This document shows positions 12,601-22,249 of a stretch of 64,000 bases of DNA, piece after piece. A model generated the notes under the pieces. It searched no databases. It was not told the origin of the DNA and saw only the letters and a program-made list of their open reading frames with translations. The position numbers and the translations under genes were made by a program. Each line of letters opens with the position of its first letter. The stretch's first letter is position 1. Source of the DNA: Cryptomeria japonica (lineage: Eukaryota > Streptophyta > Pinopsida > Cupressales > Cupressaceae); NCBI RefSeq assembly GCF_030272615.1, contig NC_081415.1, positions 367,828,667 to 367,892,666 of the forward strand, in the 5' to 3' direction.

Positions 12601-13209
12601 TGAGAAGGGCTCTTCAGTATTGGGTCCTACAACTATCAACCCACCTATCTTAACAAAAAATTCCTTAAGAGGCCCATTTCTAAGGTGGTTCATCTGTTTA
12701 TTTTATACTTGAGCTAATGATTTGAAGTTAATGGGTTCTAGAAAATTGGTAAACTCATTGAGCCCAAAAGCACTTCTAAATTCCTCATTATTGATTTCAA
12801 TGAGGGCTTTCTCATTTATGTCCCTAATGCTCCTTGTGATTGGATCATAATTATGTGCAATTTGAGTCAATAGATCCATATCCATGAATACTCCTGGAAC
12901 TACTGATTTTCCAACATCTAACTCCCAAATGCTATTCTGCGGGGCTGGAGAATTTCTCATTCTAAATCCAACTTTGAATAACCCCAACCCAGACAACCCA
13001 ACCTGTGGCTCTTTCAACCAATTACCCTTATCATATAACCCTTCTCCTATTTTCAAACGAGGACCTCTTGGCACTAATTCTTTCACTTTCGATGCCTGAT
13101 TAGTCGACAACGTCAACTGCTCAAGAAAATCATCACAAATGGCCCTCTCCTGATAATTAACTTTCCCAAAAAATTCTCTCTTAGGTGCCATTTTAAGATA
13201 TGCAAGCAA
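9635..13209 (-). pseudogene. Accessory ORF, copy A (unknown function, long, coiled coil toward C-terminus)
   Basis: One decayed ~1,100-codon reading frame. It starts at 13209 (or at the second ATG, MAPKREFFGKV) and runs through several in-frame stops and one frameshift near 10100. N-terminal part: VVPGVFMDMDLL, then a conserved core with FGWYSLLMHLFFFKGG and GEKMSVQLW, then FRVFGFRGTPFLFPYQVP. Middle: Lys/Glu-rich with a basic patch near 11320-11370 (SPKKKR). C-terminal part: GRDMVAQAGVLILPEWDI and a coiled coil (LETAKFSFVVAKREAKEK). Homologous segments occur in D, B and F. I do not recognise the family. Most stops are TAG where Gln would fit (12562-12564, 11695-11697, 11548-11550, 11086-11088, 10300-10302). 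Confidence 0.7.
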
Positions 13210-13473
13210 TTAAAATGCTACCCCCAACTGAAACTGTGACAAATCAAGACCTTAATTAAAACACACCACAAAGAAATTGCCACACAAGAGTACAAGAAAA
13301 CTTGTTTTTAGCTCAAAGGAATCCACTCTACAACTGAATTGACTTGCTCTGTATTTGAAGAAAATAGCTCTGTATCTGCTCCTCTACAACAATTCTTTAA
13401 AATGATACCTTCATCCGGTTGATAGGAGATCATATATGGTACCCAGGATCTTAACTACGACATTGATACCACA
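13210..13473. other. Spacer between accessory ORF and LTR-X
   Basis: No coding signal. On the minus strand TGGTATCA stands two bases inside the chosen LTR boundary (plus 13464-13471), resembling the first eight bases of an initiator-Met primer-binding site. The match does not continue beyond that, so I give it little weight. No polypurine tract is seen on the plus strand. Confidence 0.35.
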
Positions 13474-15481
13474 TGCTTCGGCCATCCCTTTAGAATTGAA
13501 TTCCTGAGACAATTCAAAATTTTTGCTCCAATGGATCACAACATTCCTGTACATTCTTTCCTTTCACTCTTTCGCTATTTTGCAAAGCATAACCTTCGGG
13601 CAATTTTGTTAAATGAAATCACGCCAACCGTCCGATCAAAAGAAACTTAATCGGCCTTTACACTGTCTTAACAACCTTGCCTTTGCGTTGGGCCCTACCT
13701 CCTTTTCACCATTTCATAGGCTTTATCCTTCAAGAATTTCTCCTTCATGAAGCCACGCTAGATGTTAGATGGGACTCTAACTGCTCGGCGTTTAACTCTT
13801 ACCGAAACCATCGACTTCTCCATTAACCATGCCTTTACCTTGACTACTAGTGGTCTTTCTCTATTTCGCGAAGCTTAAATAGTTTTCAATTTCGGGCCAT
13901 GAAACAATGTGAACCATTGGATTAGATCAAAGATGACCATCCTTTAAGGGAGACCTTTATGCTTTCTTTACTTACGCCACCTTTTCATTGGTTACTGACT
14001 ACCACGTGGCACTCAACCATTGGCTTTAGAAAACCGTTCAAGCCTAGCTCAACGTCAGCCACGTGTCTCTCCCTTATAACCATCGGCTACACCTTGGTGG
14101 GCTCTCAACTTCTTCTAAAACCACGTGTCCATGGACATGTCACCATCTATCATGACACCTAGATACCTTCTCTTCTTTTTTCTATTTCGTGAAGCATATC
14201 CTTCGGTTGGTTCACAATCATGAAACAACGTGAGCCCTTGGATCAAAATGGAGTTGATCCTCTTTTAACCTCATGCTTTATCTGTCTTTGGGGCCGAAAA
14301 TCCTTTTCGCCATTTTGTAGGGCATAAAACATGAGCACTTTACCATTGTGAACTTACGCGGGCCATTAGATTATATTTGACTTGATCGATGCTTAACAAC
14401 TTACTGAATTCGATAGGTGTGGGCCCTCTGACTCAACTTCAAACACTTGGCATCTAGTCACTTTCAAACTGACATGTCAGTCTTTCATTTGTTGAGAGAA
14501 AACACTGGGTTCCACCTCATCCTTGCCACCTGTATCTGCCAAGTCACTTTTTATCCCGCAGCATGACTCACCTCTGGGACCCACCTTTTAACCCTTAGAC
14601 CCGCCTTGCTGACTATTATGGTCTCTGCCACATGCCATCATCTTACTCGCCCTTTCTACCAGCTGGACCGTCTGCTTGGAGTGCCACGTCATTTTTCTAC
14701 TTTGTGAAAGCTAACTGTCGAGCATTTTCATCCTACAAAGCTGTGCGAACCGTCAGATCAAAAGAAACTTAATCACCTGTTATGCTCTTACAAAAGACTC
14801 CCTTTCACAGATTGAAAAACCTTTTCGTTCTTTCGCAGGGCATAACCTTCGAGCATCTATCAGCCACAAAATAGCACGAACTGTCAAATTAGATTGGACT
14901 TGATCACCTTTTAGTCGTTTAGAAAGTCTTCATTGCAGGGTCCCACCAGATGCTTTTGCCATTTTGCGAAAGGTATTTCACTTGCAAGTTCAAGCTACGA
15001 AAGAATGCCATCCATTGGATCTTGAACAAGATGAAGCCATTTTAAATTGGACAAAATCCACCATTTAGAACTCATTTCCCTTTCACCATTTTGTGAGTTT
15101 TAAACCACGTGCAACTTCACCTAATAAAATAGCGAAAACCATAGATCTGCCTGAGAGCTGTGCACAACTTACTGGGCCCGACAACATTAGGAAGAAAAGA
15201 CATAAGGCATAAAATTTTACGATTAATTCAACAACCGCCTAGGCAAATGACAAGGGGGGACAACTCCTACGACCCCAAGACCCATTACTTAAGTGGATAA
15301 AGTAACAAAGGAATAGAAACCAGAGGGTTTTCTGACAAAACATTGAACGATTTAAAATTAAAACCCTAAACCCCTAGGACCTAACACAGAGCTGAAGCAA
15401 TTGATAGTGTGTCTAATTCAAAATTTCAAAAACTTAGCCGATTATGGGAAAGGAAAACCCATTTTTTAAATAGTGATAACA
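13474..15481 (+). repeat. LTR-X, right copy
   Basis: About 2,008 bases if the TG at 13474 is the start; the ...GTGATAACA end is certain from the left copy. It contains about nine degenerate modules, each with a TTTCGCCATTTCGTGAAG-like word, usually a CCTTCG, and then an AACC-T-GATCAAA word, spaced mostly 100-160 bases apart (near 13561, 13702, 13855, 14180, 14300, 14690, 14820, 14955, 15080). A cluster of three CACGTG boxes lies at 14003-14127. LTR-X borders the copia leader at 15482. Confidence 0.8.
14003..14127. promoter_or_regulatory. Cluster of three G-boxes in LTR-X
   Basis: CACGTG occurs at 14003-14008, 14060-14065 and 14122-14127. This hexamer is the core bound by plant bZIP and bHLH factors and is part of abscisic-acid response elements. 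Three perfect copies in 125 bases are unlikely by chance and suggest a stress- or hormone-responsive LTR promoter. A TTATAA lies between the second and third box. Confidence 0.45.
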
Positions 15482-15525
15482 GGTTCTCCTAAATTTTCAC
15501 TTTTAACTCCTTTTAATTATACATC

Positions 15526-16442
15526 ATGGAAGATAAAGGCATGGAGTAAACTAATGAAAAAGAACTCATTCATTATGTAAATGGAACTATTACAACACCA
15601 CCTGATCCTTAGGCTAATCCTAATGCTCAAATTGAATGGCTCACTAAGAATGATATGGCACTTGGAACTCTTAGAAAGTATGTATCAGATGACCTCATTT
15701 TTCACATTGATAAGTGTACTACAATTAAAGAGACTTGGGATATTTATGAGAAATTGTATGGTCAAGTTAATGAGATTAAGGACTACAAGCTTGATAGTGA
15801 ACTCACAACTTTGGATCCCAAGGATTTTGATACAATCCAAGATTATGTCACAAAAGCAAATGAGCTAAGAGAAAAGCTAAGGATTGTGGAATTGACAAAA
15901 AGGGTGCTCAATTGGTTTATAACTTGTTGGACAAGCTTCCTTCAAAGTATGTAGCCTTTGTATCTAGATTTCACACCCATAGGTTAGCCCAAGGTTCCTC
16001 ATACACTTCTCCCTCTTTTGATGAATTCACAAAGATGTTGATACTTGAGCAATATAAGTTGAATAAGATGGGGATTCTCAAATCTTCAAAGTCACAAGCA
16101 TTGGTTACTAATAAAGGTAATCAAAGAAATCAAGGAAAAGGAAAGAACCAAAAGCAACCAAAGTCTAAACCACAACAAGATGGAGCACAATCCTCCTCTC
16201 CACAACAAGGTGATTCTACATCCTCACCCAAGAGGAAATCATATAAGGACAATCTTTTTTGTGCATATTGTAAGAAGTCAGGACATGATGAACAACATTG
16301 TTACATGAAGGATATTGATGAGTTGAAGCATCTTCTTGAGAAGAACAAAATCAACTTACCTTCTAGAATGTCTACTTCAGCTTCCAAAGAAAAGGATAAA
16401 GGAAAGGATCACTCTTTTAGGATGGATAAAGGAAAGGGATAA
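15526..16442 (+). pseudogene. Copia-type Gag
   Basis: The frame begins MEDKGM... at the ATG of 15526 and meets TAA and TAG (15610-15612) early. It then shows a UBN2-type gag: DMALGTLRKYVSDDLIFHI, TIKETWDIYEKLYG, TTLDPKDFDTIQDYV, and after a frameshift near 15880 LVYNLLDKLPSKYVAFVSRF. A zinc knuckle CAYCKKSGHDEQHC (CX2CX4HX4C) is at 16260-16301. A Lys/Gln/Ser-rich basic stretch precedes it. The frame passes a TAA (16440-16442) into the protease. Gag packages the element RNA. Confidence 0.85.
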
Positions 16443-16842
16443 TCTCTTTGTGCTACTAAAAGTCATGATTCAGGGAGATGGCTTCTAGATTCAGGGGCTT
16501 CTCGTCATATGGCATCTTTGTAGTCTATGTTCTGTTCATTTCAGCCTTGCCACATGCCACAGATTTTGATGGGCAATCATACATACATAGATGTGATTGG
16601 GATAGGATCTATTTCCAATGGGGATAACTCCTTCAATGATGTGTTGTGTGTACCCCACTTGACAAATAATCTTCTTTCCATCTATCAAATCACACATGGG
16701 GCAACTAGGAAAACTGTGAAGTTCACACCTGATTTAATTATCATTAGAGACTTGGAGACTAGATCTATCATTGTGACTGGGGTGCTTGATCATGCATCTC
16801 AGTTGTACTCCTTTTCACATTTTGGTCCTATTGATGAGGTTG
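16443..16842 (+). pseudogene. Copia protease and gag-pre-integrase-like segment
   Basis: WLLDSGASRHMAS carries the retropepsin active site (Asp codon 16488-16490), intact apart from a TAG shortly after (16521-16523). The following VLCVPHLTNNLLSIYQI and LETRSIIVTG...QLYSFSHF match the gag-pre-integrase domain that normally links protease and integrase in copia. No integrase zinc finger or DDE core follows. The protease would mature Gag. Confidence 0.8.
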
Positions 16843-17520
16843 ATTCTTCCTATGTTGATGATTCAGATTTTGAGGGCAACTTTGGGTACTTGAATTTGGG
16901 GATTCTCACATGTGACCCCATTCTTGAGCCTCACATTTCATCTCCTCCTATTGATATCACATCACCTATTTCACTTGATGATGTAGCTAGTGCAACCATT
17001 TTGCCTTCTTCTAATTTAGTGCACAGGATATTCCATGTCTTCCAGCTTCACTTGATTGGGATGACTACTTGACAGACATTGCAGGTTTGTTTGTAGAGTC
17101 CTACATTACATATTTGGGAGACATCATTGATGACATTCATCTTCTCTTTGATGAAGATGATCCTTCTTTTATAGTTGTGAGAGAACACTCTAACCTTCTT
17201 GTGCATTCTCTACATGATCATTCTTTCAAGGTTGACATGATTGTGGATACTTTTGTACAATAGTTTGAGGAGGTCTCTTTATTCTTAGAGGAGATATTTG
17301 TGTCTTTGGCTATTGTTCTACATTCTTCTCCACTAGATCTTGGAGTTCCTTTTTCAGAAATGTGGAGAAGTTCACCACCTTTGGAGGGGGTAACTTTTAG
17401 CATTGACATGGGGAAACTTGAGTAGTTTTTAGAGATTTCATTCATCATGAGTTTTTTTCCTACATCTTCCCTTCATGATTTGGGAGACTTCATGGATACA
17501 CCTTTGGTTTTGTTTCTTCC
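16843..17520 (+). pseudogene. Asp/Ser-rich tail ORF of the copia relic (unknown)
   Basis: Continues in frame from the pre-integrase segment (VDDSDFEGNFGYL) and, after a frameshift near 17010, reads DWDDYLTDIAGLFVESY, IIDDIHLLFDEDDPSF and more acidic residues, with TAG stops. It occupies the place of integrase. I recognise no domain. It may be a replacement module of a non-autonomous family or decayed filler; the acidic, hydrophobic-spaced pattern persists across about 200 codons, which favours real coding history. Confidence 0.45.
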
Positions 17521-17908
17521 TTAAGGCAAGGAATGTTGTTTGACATTCATGGAACAGTTTCTTCATACATCATCGATCTTCTATCATTGGTGCTGATTCT
17601 ACATTGAGGGGGGCCTACTTAGTCTCTCTTCTTCTTCTCTCATATGGGGGGGATTTTTTTCTCACATGGGGTATTGTTCCTCAAATGCTTTTATGAGAGT
17701 TCTCTGTATAGTTTTCATCTCTCTTTTGGGGGAGGGTTCTTTCCCATTGGGTTTTTCTCTCTTTCCCCGCTTTATGAGAGGTTTCATTGTAATGTTTTGT
17801 GTGCATTTGCATTTGTACATGGGTACCTAACATGGCCTAGTAGCCAAGACCCATCTTGCATTTCCTAGTTGCATTGTAGATGTAGCTGCATTCCCCTAAG
17901 TTGCACTT
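17521..17908 (+). other. 3' untranslated part of copia relic
   Basis: T- and G-rich, without a clear frame. It contains two similar lines reading CATGGGG/TTTTTCTC near 17642-17770, a degenerate short duplication (TTTTGGGGG...TTCCCATTGGG). It ends at the polypurine tract. Confidence 0.35.
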
Positions 17909-17917
17909 AAGGGGGGG
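17909..17917 (+). other. Polypurine tract
   Basis: AAGGGGGGG directly before TGTTGGTG, the start of the 3' LTR. This is the usual plus-strand primer for LTR retrotransposons and fixes both the orientation and the 3' LTR start. Confidence 0.7.
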
Positions 17918-18455
17918 TGTTGGTGTAATTAATTATTCATGTTGGATATTATTACACCCTACTTAAGTTTACTTAGAATAATGCATTTCATAGTAGTTTG
18001 GGTATGAGACACTTGGGTGTTTGTGCCACATTGGGATAGTGTGTCTAGTAGAATTTCCACCTTTTGTGGTCTTATCTTGTTGTTACATTCCACATTCGTT
18101 GGGTGATCCACCTCATGTGGAATATTATATTGTCTCTCCTACCTACCACACCTATTTCCTACCTACCCTAGTTTCTTATTGATCCACATGTCATGTTTGT
18201 GATCTCACATATCCATATAACCTTGCCTATCTAAGCAAGCTCATATACATTGTATGTAATGATTTATGTATTGATTGATTGATTTATGATCCAGTTGATC
18301 AATATTTTCTCTTGATAGAATACATTTTATTCCTATTAATATTTTTTCTCTCTATTTTGTACTTTTCATTGAGCTCTTGATCTTGGCAAATTCTCACACA
18401 TCTATAGAGAGTTGCATTTTGTTACCAGTTGGGTGTTATTTCATACCAATATTTT
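17918..18455 (+). repeat. Copia 3' LTR
   Basis: Begins TGTTGGTGTAATTAATTATTC after the polypurine tract. It contains a short GATT repeat near 18271-18284. The end is uncertain; I place it at the CA near 18455 (GTGTTATTTCA). The 5' partner is outside the window, so it cannot be checked here. Confidence 0.55.
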
Positions 18456-18659
18456 TTGGTGATTTTTTACATCTTAATGGATCTCCATGTCAGTTTTTAG
18501 AGCCCCATGAAATCATTTGACATGTTTTCTAGGTCACATCCATTTGCAATTTGTTCAATTTTACAAATTGAACATTTTAAAATCTACTAAAGTAGCCCTA
18601 CATCCAGATTGCTATTTCATGGCCTAATGACCTACTATTGGCAACATTTATCAAAAACT

Positions 18660-19942
18660 TACTTAACACAAATACAATTTTAGATCTGATAATTAATAGT
18701 GAAAGCATAAATCAACAGCACAACAATAACACACATAACACCAAGATTTTGATGTGGAAAACCCAGTCAAGGGAAAACCACGGTGGGAACCTACCCTCAA
18801 TATGATGATACCCTGTTAGAAGTATATGAAATATTACAATGGGGAATGCACATGCATTCAGACACACTGCCTACAACTCACTGCTCAAAAACAACAACAA
18901 CAAGGGCTACAACCCTAGGGAAGAATCATTGTCTTATCAGATTACATTCGAAAGATCGTGAACTAATAGAATAGAATCTCCTCATACCTAGTTGTAGTTC
19001 TGGTTAGGCACATATACTTCTCTTTCATAGTTCTTCACACTTCTTTTCACTTCTTCTCTTCTTCTAAAAGATCAAAATATTATCTGCACACTACACACAT
19101 TCATGGATACATCTACAACATGATATTACATTAATTTATACATATCATCAACCTATTTTCCAAGGTCGGCTCAACCCACATCATAAATTACAAAATATAA
19201 CCATACATGCTACAATATTACATGCAAACCAAAACAATATAGGATAATACATAGTATGGACCTAAATCACCAACTCGAGAAGAAACACCTCCAAGAATTA
19301 CACCATGAACATCTGCAACACGCTACAATCATCATGTTGGCCAAGAACATGAACATCATTGGATCAAGGAAAATCATCAATAACGAGAACAATGATCAAT
19401 GTAGACCACCAACATGGATAGGACATGATCTAGAAACATCCACATGGATCATGAATCACCACAGAAACAATCGCAACAACACCACATACTAGAATCTTCA
19501 TCATCATTATACCGAACTTTAAGAACACTTACAAAACTGACTGTCAAATTAAAAGGTATACTTGTGGACCTCCAATCATGAACCATCGAAATTGAAGACA
19601 CACCAAAACATCACAAACACTGTGACAAATCCACAAAACAAGATATTGCAATGCAGAGCAATCCAGAGCAAAATCCAAAACACTGATCAACACCGAATAA
19701 CTAAAAAAACCAACCGCAATACCGAATCTCATAAATCAATCAAATCTCCATGTGAACCTCTAAAATTTCAACTGAATCAACTAGAGATACTTATCTCAAA
19801 ACCCTTTAATCCACAACAACTCATATGCAACACACTGGCCAAGCCAACTTACTTAATCTAGTTACAACACTGGAACACAGAGGAATATGTTGACATCAAT
19901 GACAATAACACATTCTAGCAAACTTCTCAACAATATCCAACA
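18660..19942 (-). repeat. Copia-type LTR, minus strand (LTR-I, related to LTR-H)
   Basis: On the minus strand it starts TGTTGGATATTGTTG at 19942 and shortly after carries TTGTCATTGATGTCAA, the same word found 30 bases into LTR-H (62807). Its far part holds the conserved minus-strand phrase complementary to GATGTGGAAAACCCAGTC...ACCACGGTGGGAA (18752-18790), which I know from the 3' part of many plant copia LTRs. No primer-binding site or coding part is next to it, so it may be a solo LTR. The lower boundary is approximate. Confidence 0.5.
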
Positions 19943-22249
19943 CCTACATGTCAAAGTGAGTGTTCCCCATTAGTCTTTATTATTCATCTACCAATTTTCC
20001 AGTTTGCAGCACCCCAACACCTCATCGCTAATTTTTCAAAGTCAAATCCAGATGGACTTTACAAGGGTTGAGAATCAACACTTCTAGAAGTTTTCAGATA
20101 AGGCAAGTTTGGGTATAAATATTTTTCACATATGATGGAATTGAATCAAACCCCTTTTCACACATTCTCATGGGATCTAGATGTATCATTTTCTAACCGG
20201 TGTCCCTTGAAACGGAAGTTTGGTATTTTTTCAAATCAGTGTTTGGATAGGTTTCCGAAAGGTTTGAAAGGTGGACTTTTAGAAAATGTCTAAGTTTGCA
20301 ACTTACAGGATTAAAATCTTTTACCACAAGCATCATAATGAGCATTAATTTGGCATTCTGGAATCCTTGTATGACATTCTGCAAGTGCGTGAGTTTCTAG
20401 GACTCGGAGAGGTGATTTGATCAATGTTTTAGAGCGATTCTAGAGGCTTCCTATGTTGTTTTGGTCATAATGTAGTGATTTTGAATGTCAAATTAAACAA
20501 CAATTAGTTTAAGTTTTTGAATCTAAAATATGTCTAGTTGAGGTTTCAGAGAATTTTCAAAGGTTAGTTGTTTAGGAATGATTTTTTTTTAGTCAATCCT
20601 ACCAAGTACCTGGCTAATGTTGTAGCCCAATGTGATCAATTAATGCTCATCTATAAGTAATGTGTGTTATTTAAATCATTTATATTTAAATAATAAATTT
20701 AAATTTATTTGGATCATAGAAGAGGTGATATTATTTAAATCACTCAGTTGGTTTACAAGAGAAATTGTTGGAAAAACATAAGAGGAAAGTTGTCTAAATC
20801 ATTTTAAGTGATTTGATGAAAGGCCAGGAAAAATACATTGAAATCCTTCTTCATACTGATTTTAACCTTGTGATAATATCTTTATTATAAGTAAAAAATT
20901 TGGTGGGACCATTTCAATTATACCCCACAAATTGCAAGTGAAAATTCCAAAAGGGGGTGCGGGAGTGCAGGGAAACCTTTGAGTTGCATGAAAGTCTCAA
21001 ATGTGTCAACCCTACACATGCGCAAATAAAATTAGGGAAACACAAATTTTGTGTGATTGTGTAGAGAGACTAAGGTATTCAGTGTTTTCTCTATGCCTAT
21101 GCTAGAATTGAACTTTGAAACGGTGTATGTGTTGGTGTTTCCAAGTGATTTCTTAAGTTTCTCTAAGAATTAGCCTTCTTCCTTTAATAAGAACTTAATA
21201 CCAATGACCAATTGACAAGGATATCATGACAAGATGGATGATCCTTCTTCTCTTTGGGCTCTACAAGACCCAAGAAGGTTAACCTATAGCAATCCTCTCA
21301 GATTTACAATATACTAGACCAATATTGCTTTTAAAATAGATAATTATTGATGAAACAAGGTTAATATGAATAAGAAACTTAGAATTTCCCCTATTCTTCT
21401 TACTTCACAAGATATTGTCAATAGAAGATTCAAATCCTGACATAAAAAAGGAAAATGAGATAACAAATGCTTAAAATATATTGTGGTTACTAAACAAACA
21501 TATCATCAGACCAGTGTGTTATTCATAGGCACAGAGTCACATTTCTGACAAACTGACAAGAGTCACATTTAAATCTTGGAATATAAATGCCTTAAAATAT
21601 ATTCTATTATATTTTCCCCCGAATCATAATTAAATAATTGTATAGCTATTCCTTAGTCGTTGTAATGTACTACCAGAATTTAATTTCTTCCTTAAAGAAA
21701 ACCTAAGCATCACATCACACATCTATAGAAAACTCATAGAGACAATACCATTTGTCTTTAACAAATGAAAGCATATAATTGGGAAACAATAGATACGAGA
21801 CAATTCATTAAAATGTTTTCTATTGAATTTCCATATGTGTAACCATTCATATATCAGAAAAAGATAACTGTATATCAAGAAAAATGCTCCTAAATCACTT
21901 TCATATCATATTTTTAGAACCCTCTCAAAATGTCCATGGATTCCCTTTTATAAAAACAAGGGAGCAACAAAGCTTCCGATCAATGTCATGCCACATGTCA
22001 CTATTTCACTTCATCATCAAGGAATAAAGCATAACAATTATCTCGAGGAAGAACCAAGGATGAAGGATACCATAACAAACCATGATTCAGAATGAATCAC
22101 TACCTTTTACAGTTATGGCCTTTTTGACCAATCATATTAGAAATAAGAGGCAATTAAATCAAACTGCAATGGAATTCATGAAAACAAAAGAAAACCTCCA
22201 GCTAGTAGGACTATCTCTCATGACTTACTTCTCTCTACAAAAGAAGCTT
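19943..22249. other. No gene; AT-rich, probably decayed LTR sequence
   Basis: No coherent frame. 20640-20720 is rich in TTTAAAT repeats. A TATA-like TTTTATAAAAAC is at 21946-21957 and could belong to an LTR of relic D, whose coding part starts just to the right. No second copy is visible in the window. Confidence 0.3.

Larger units (their letters stand above)
1..15481. mobile_element. Composite Ty3/gypsy block A (Tat-like gag-pol plus accessory ORF between LTR-X copies)
   Basis: Two copies of one long repeat bound this block; the left copy is cut by the window start. The interior holds, all on the minus strand, an accessory ORF (13209-9635), an LTR-like stretch with TATA box and primer-binding site (about 9540-8588) and a gag-pol (8231-1492). 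The left LTR-X is followed at once by a plus-strand primer-binding-like sequence, whereas gag-pol is minus with its own site at 8588-8605, so this is not one simple element. The reading I prefer is a minus-strand Tat-like element inserted into a plus-strand LTR-X element, with the 3' LTR of the inner element deleted. The block sits in the leader of the copia relic that starts at 15482; GGTTC (15482-15486) would be the right target duplication, and its left partner is outside the window. Confidence 0.7.
15482..18455 (+). mobile_element. Ty1/copia relic, gag-protease only
   Basis: Plus-strand copia-like element whose 5' LTR lies beyond block A, off the left of the window. It keeps a short leader, gag, protease, a gag-pre-integrase-like segment, an Asp/Ser-rich tail, a polypurine tract and a 3' LTR. 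Integrase, RT and RNase H are absent, and the 1 kb where they would start is filled by the unrelated tail. It therefore resembles non-autonomous gag-carrying elements (the TR-GAG type) rather than a simple truncation, because the PPT and LTR are in place. Confidence 0.65.

Noticed and set aside
9635-13209. Accessory copy A as an Ogre-type ORF1 placed between 5' LTR and gag
   Set aside because: Attractive, but an LTR-like end, TATA box and primer-binding site at 8588-9044 separate it from gag, and in B and F the homologue follows integrase. Kept only as an alternative.
13464-13471. TGGTATCA as the primer-binding site of a minus-strand LTR-X element
   Set aside because: Only eight bases fit and the remaining bases do not; the site at 1347 on the other strand fits better.
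13561-15160. Regularly spaced modules in LTR-X as a CRISPR array
   Set aside because: Units are degenerate, long, unevenly spaced and located in a plant LTR with a second genomic copy.
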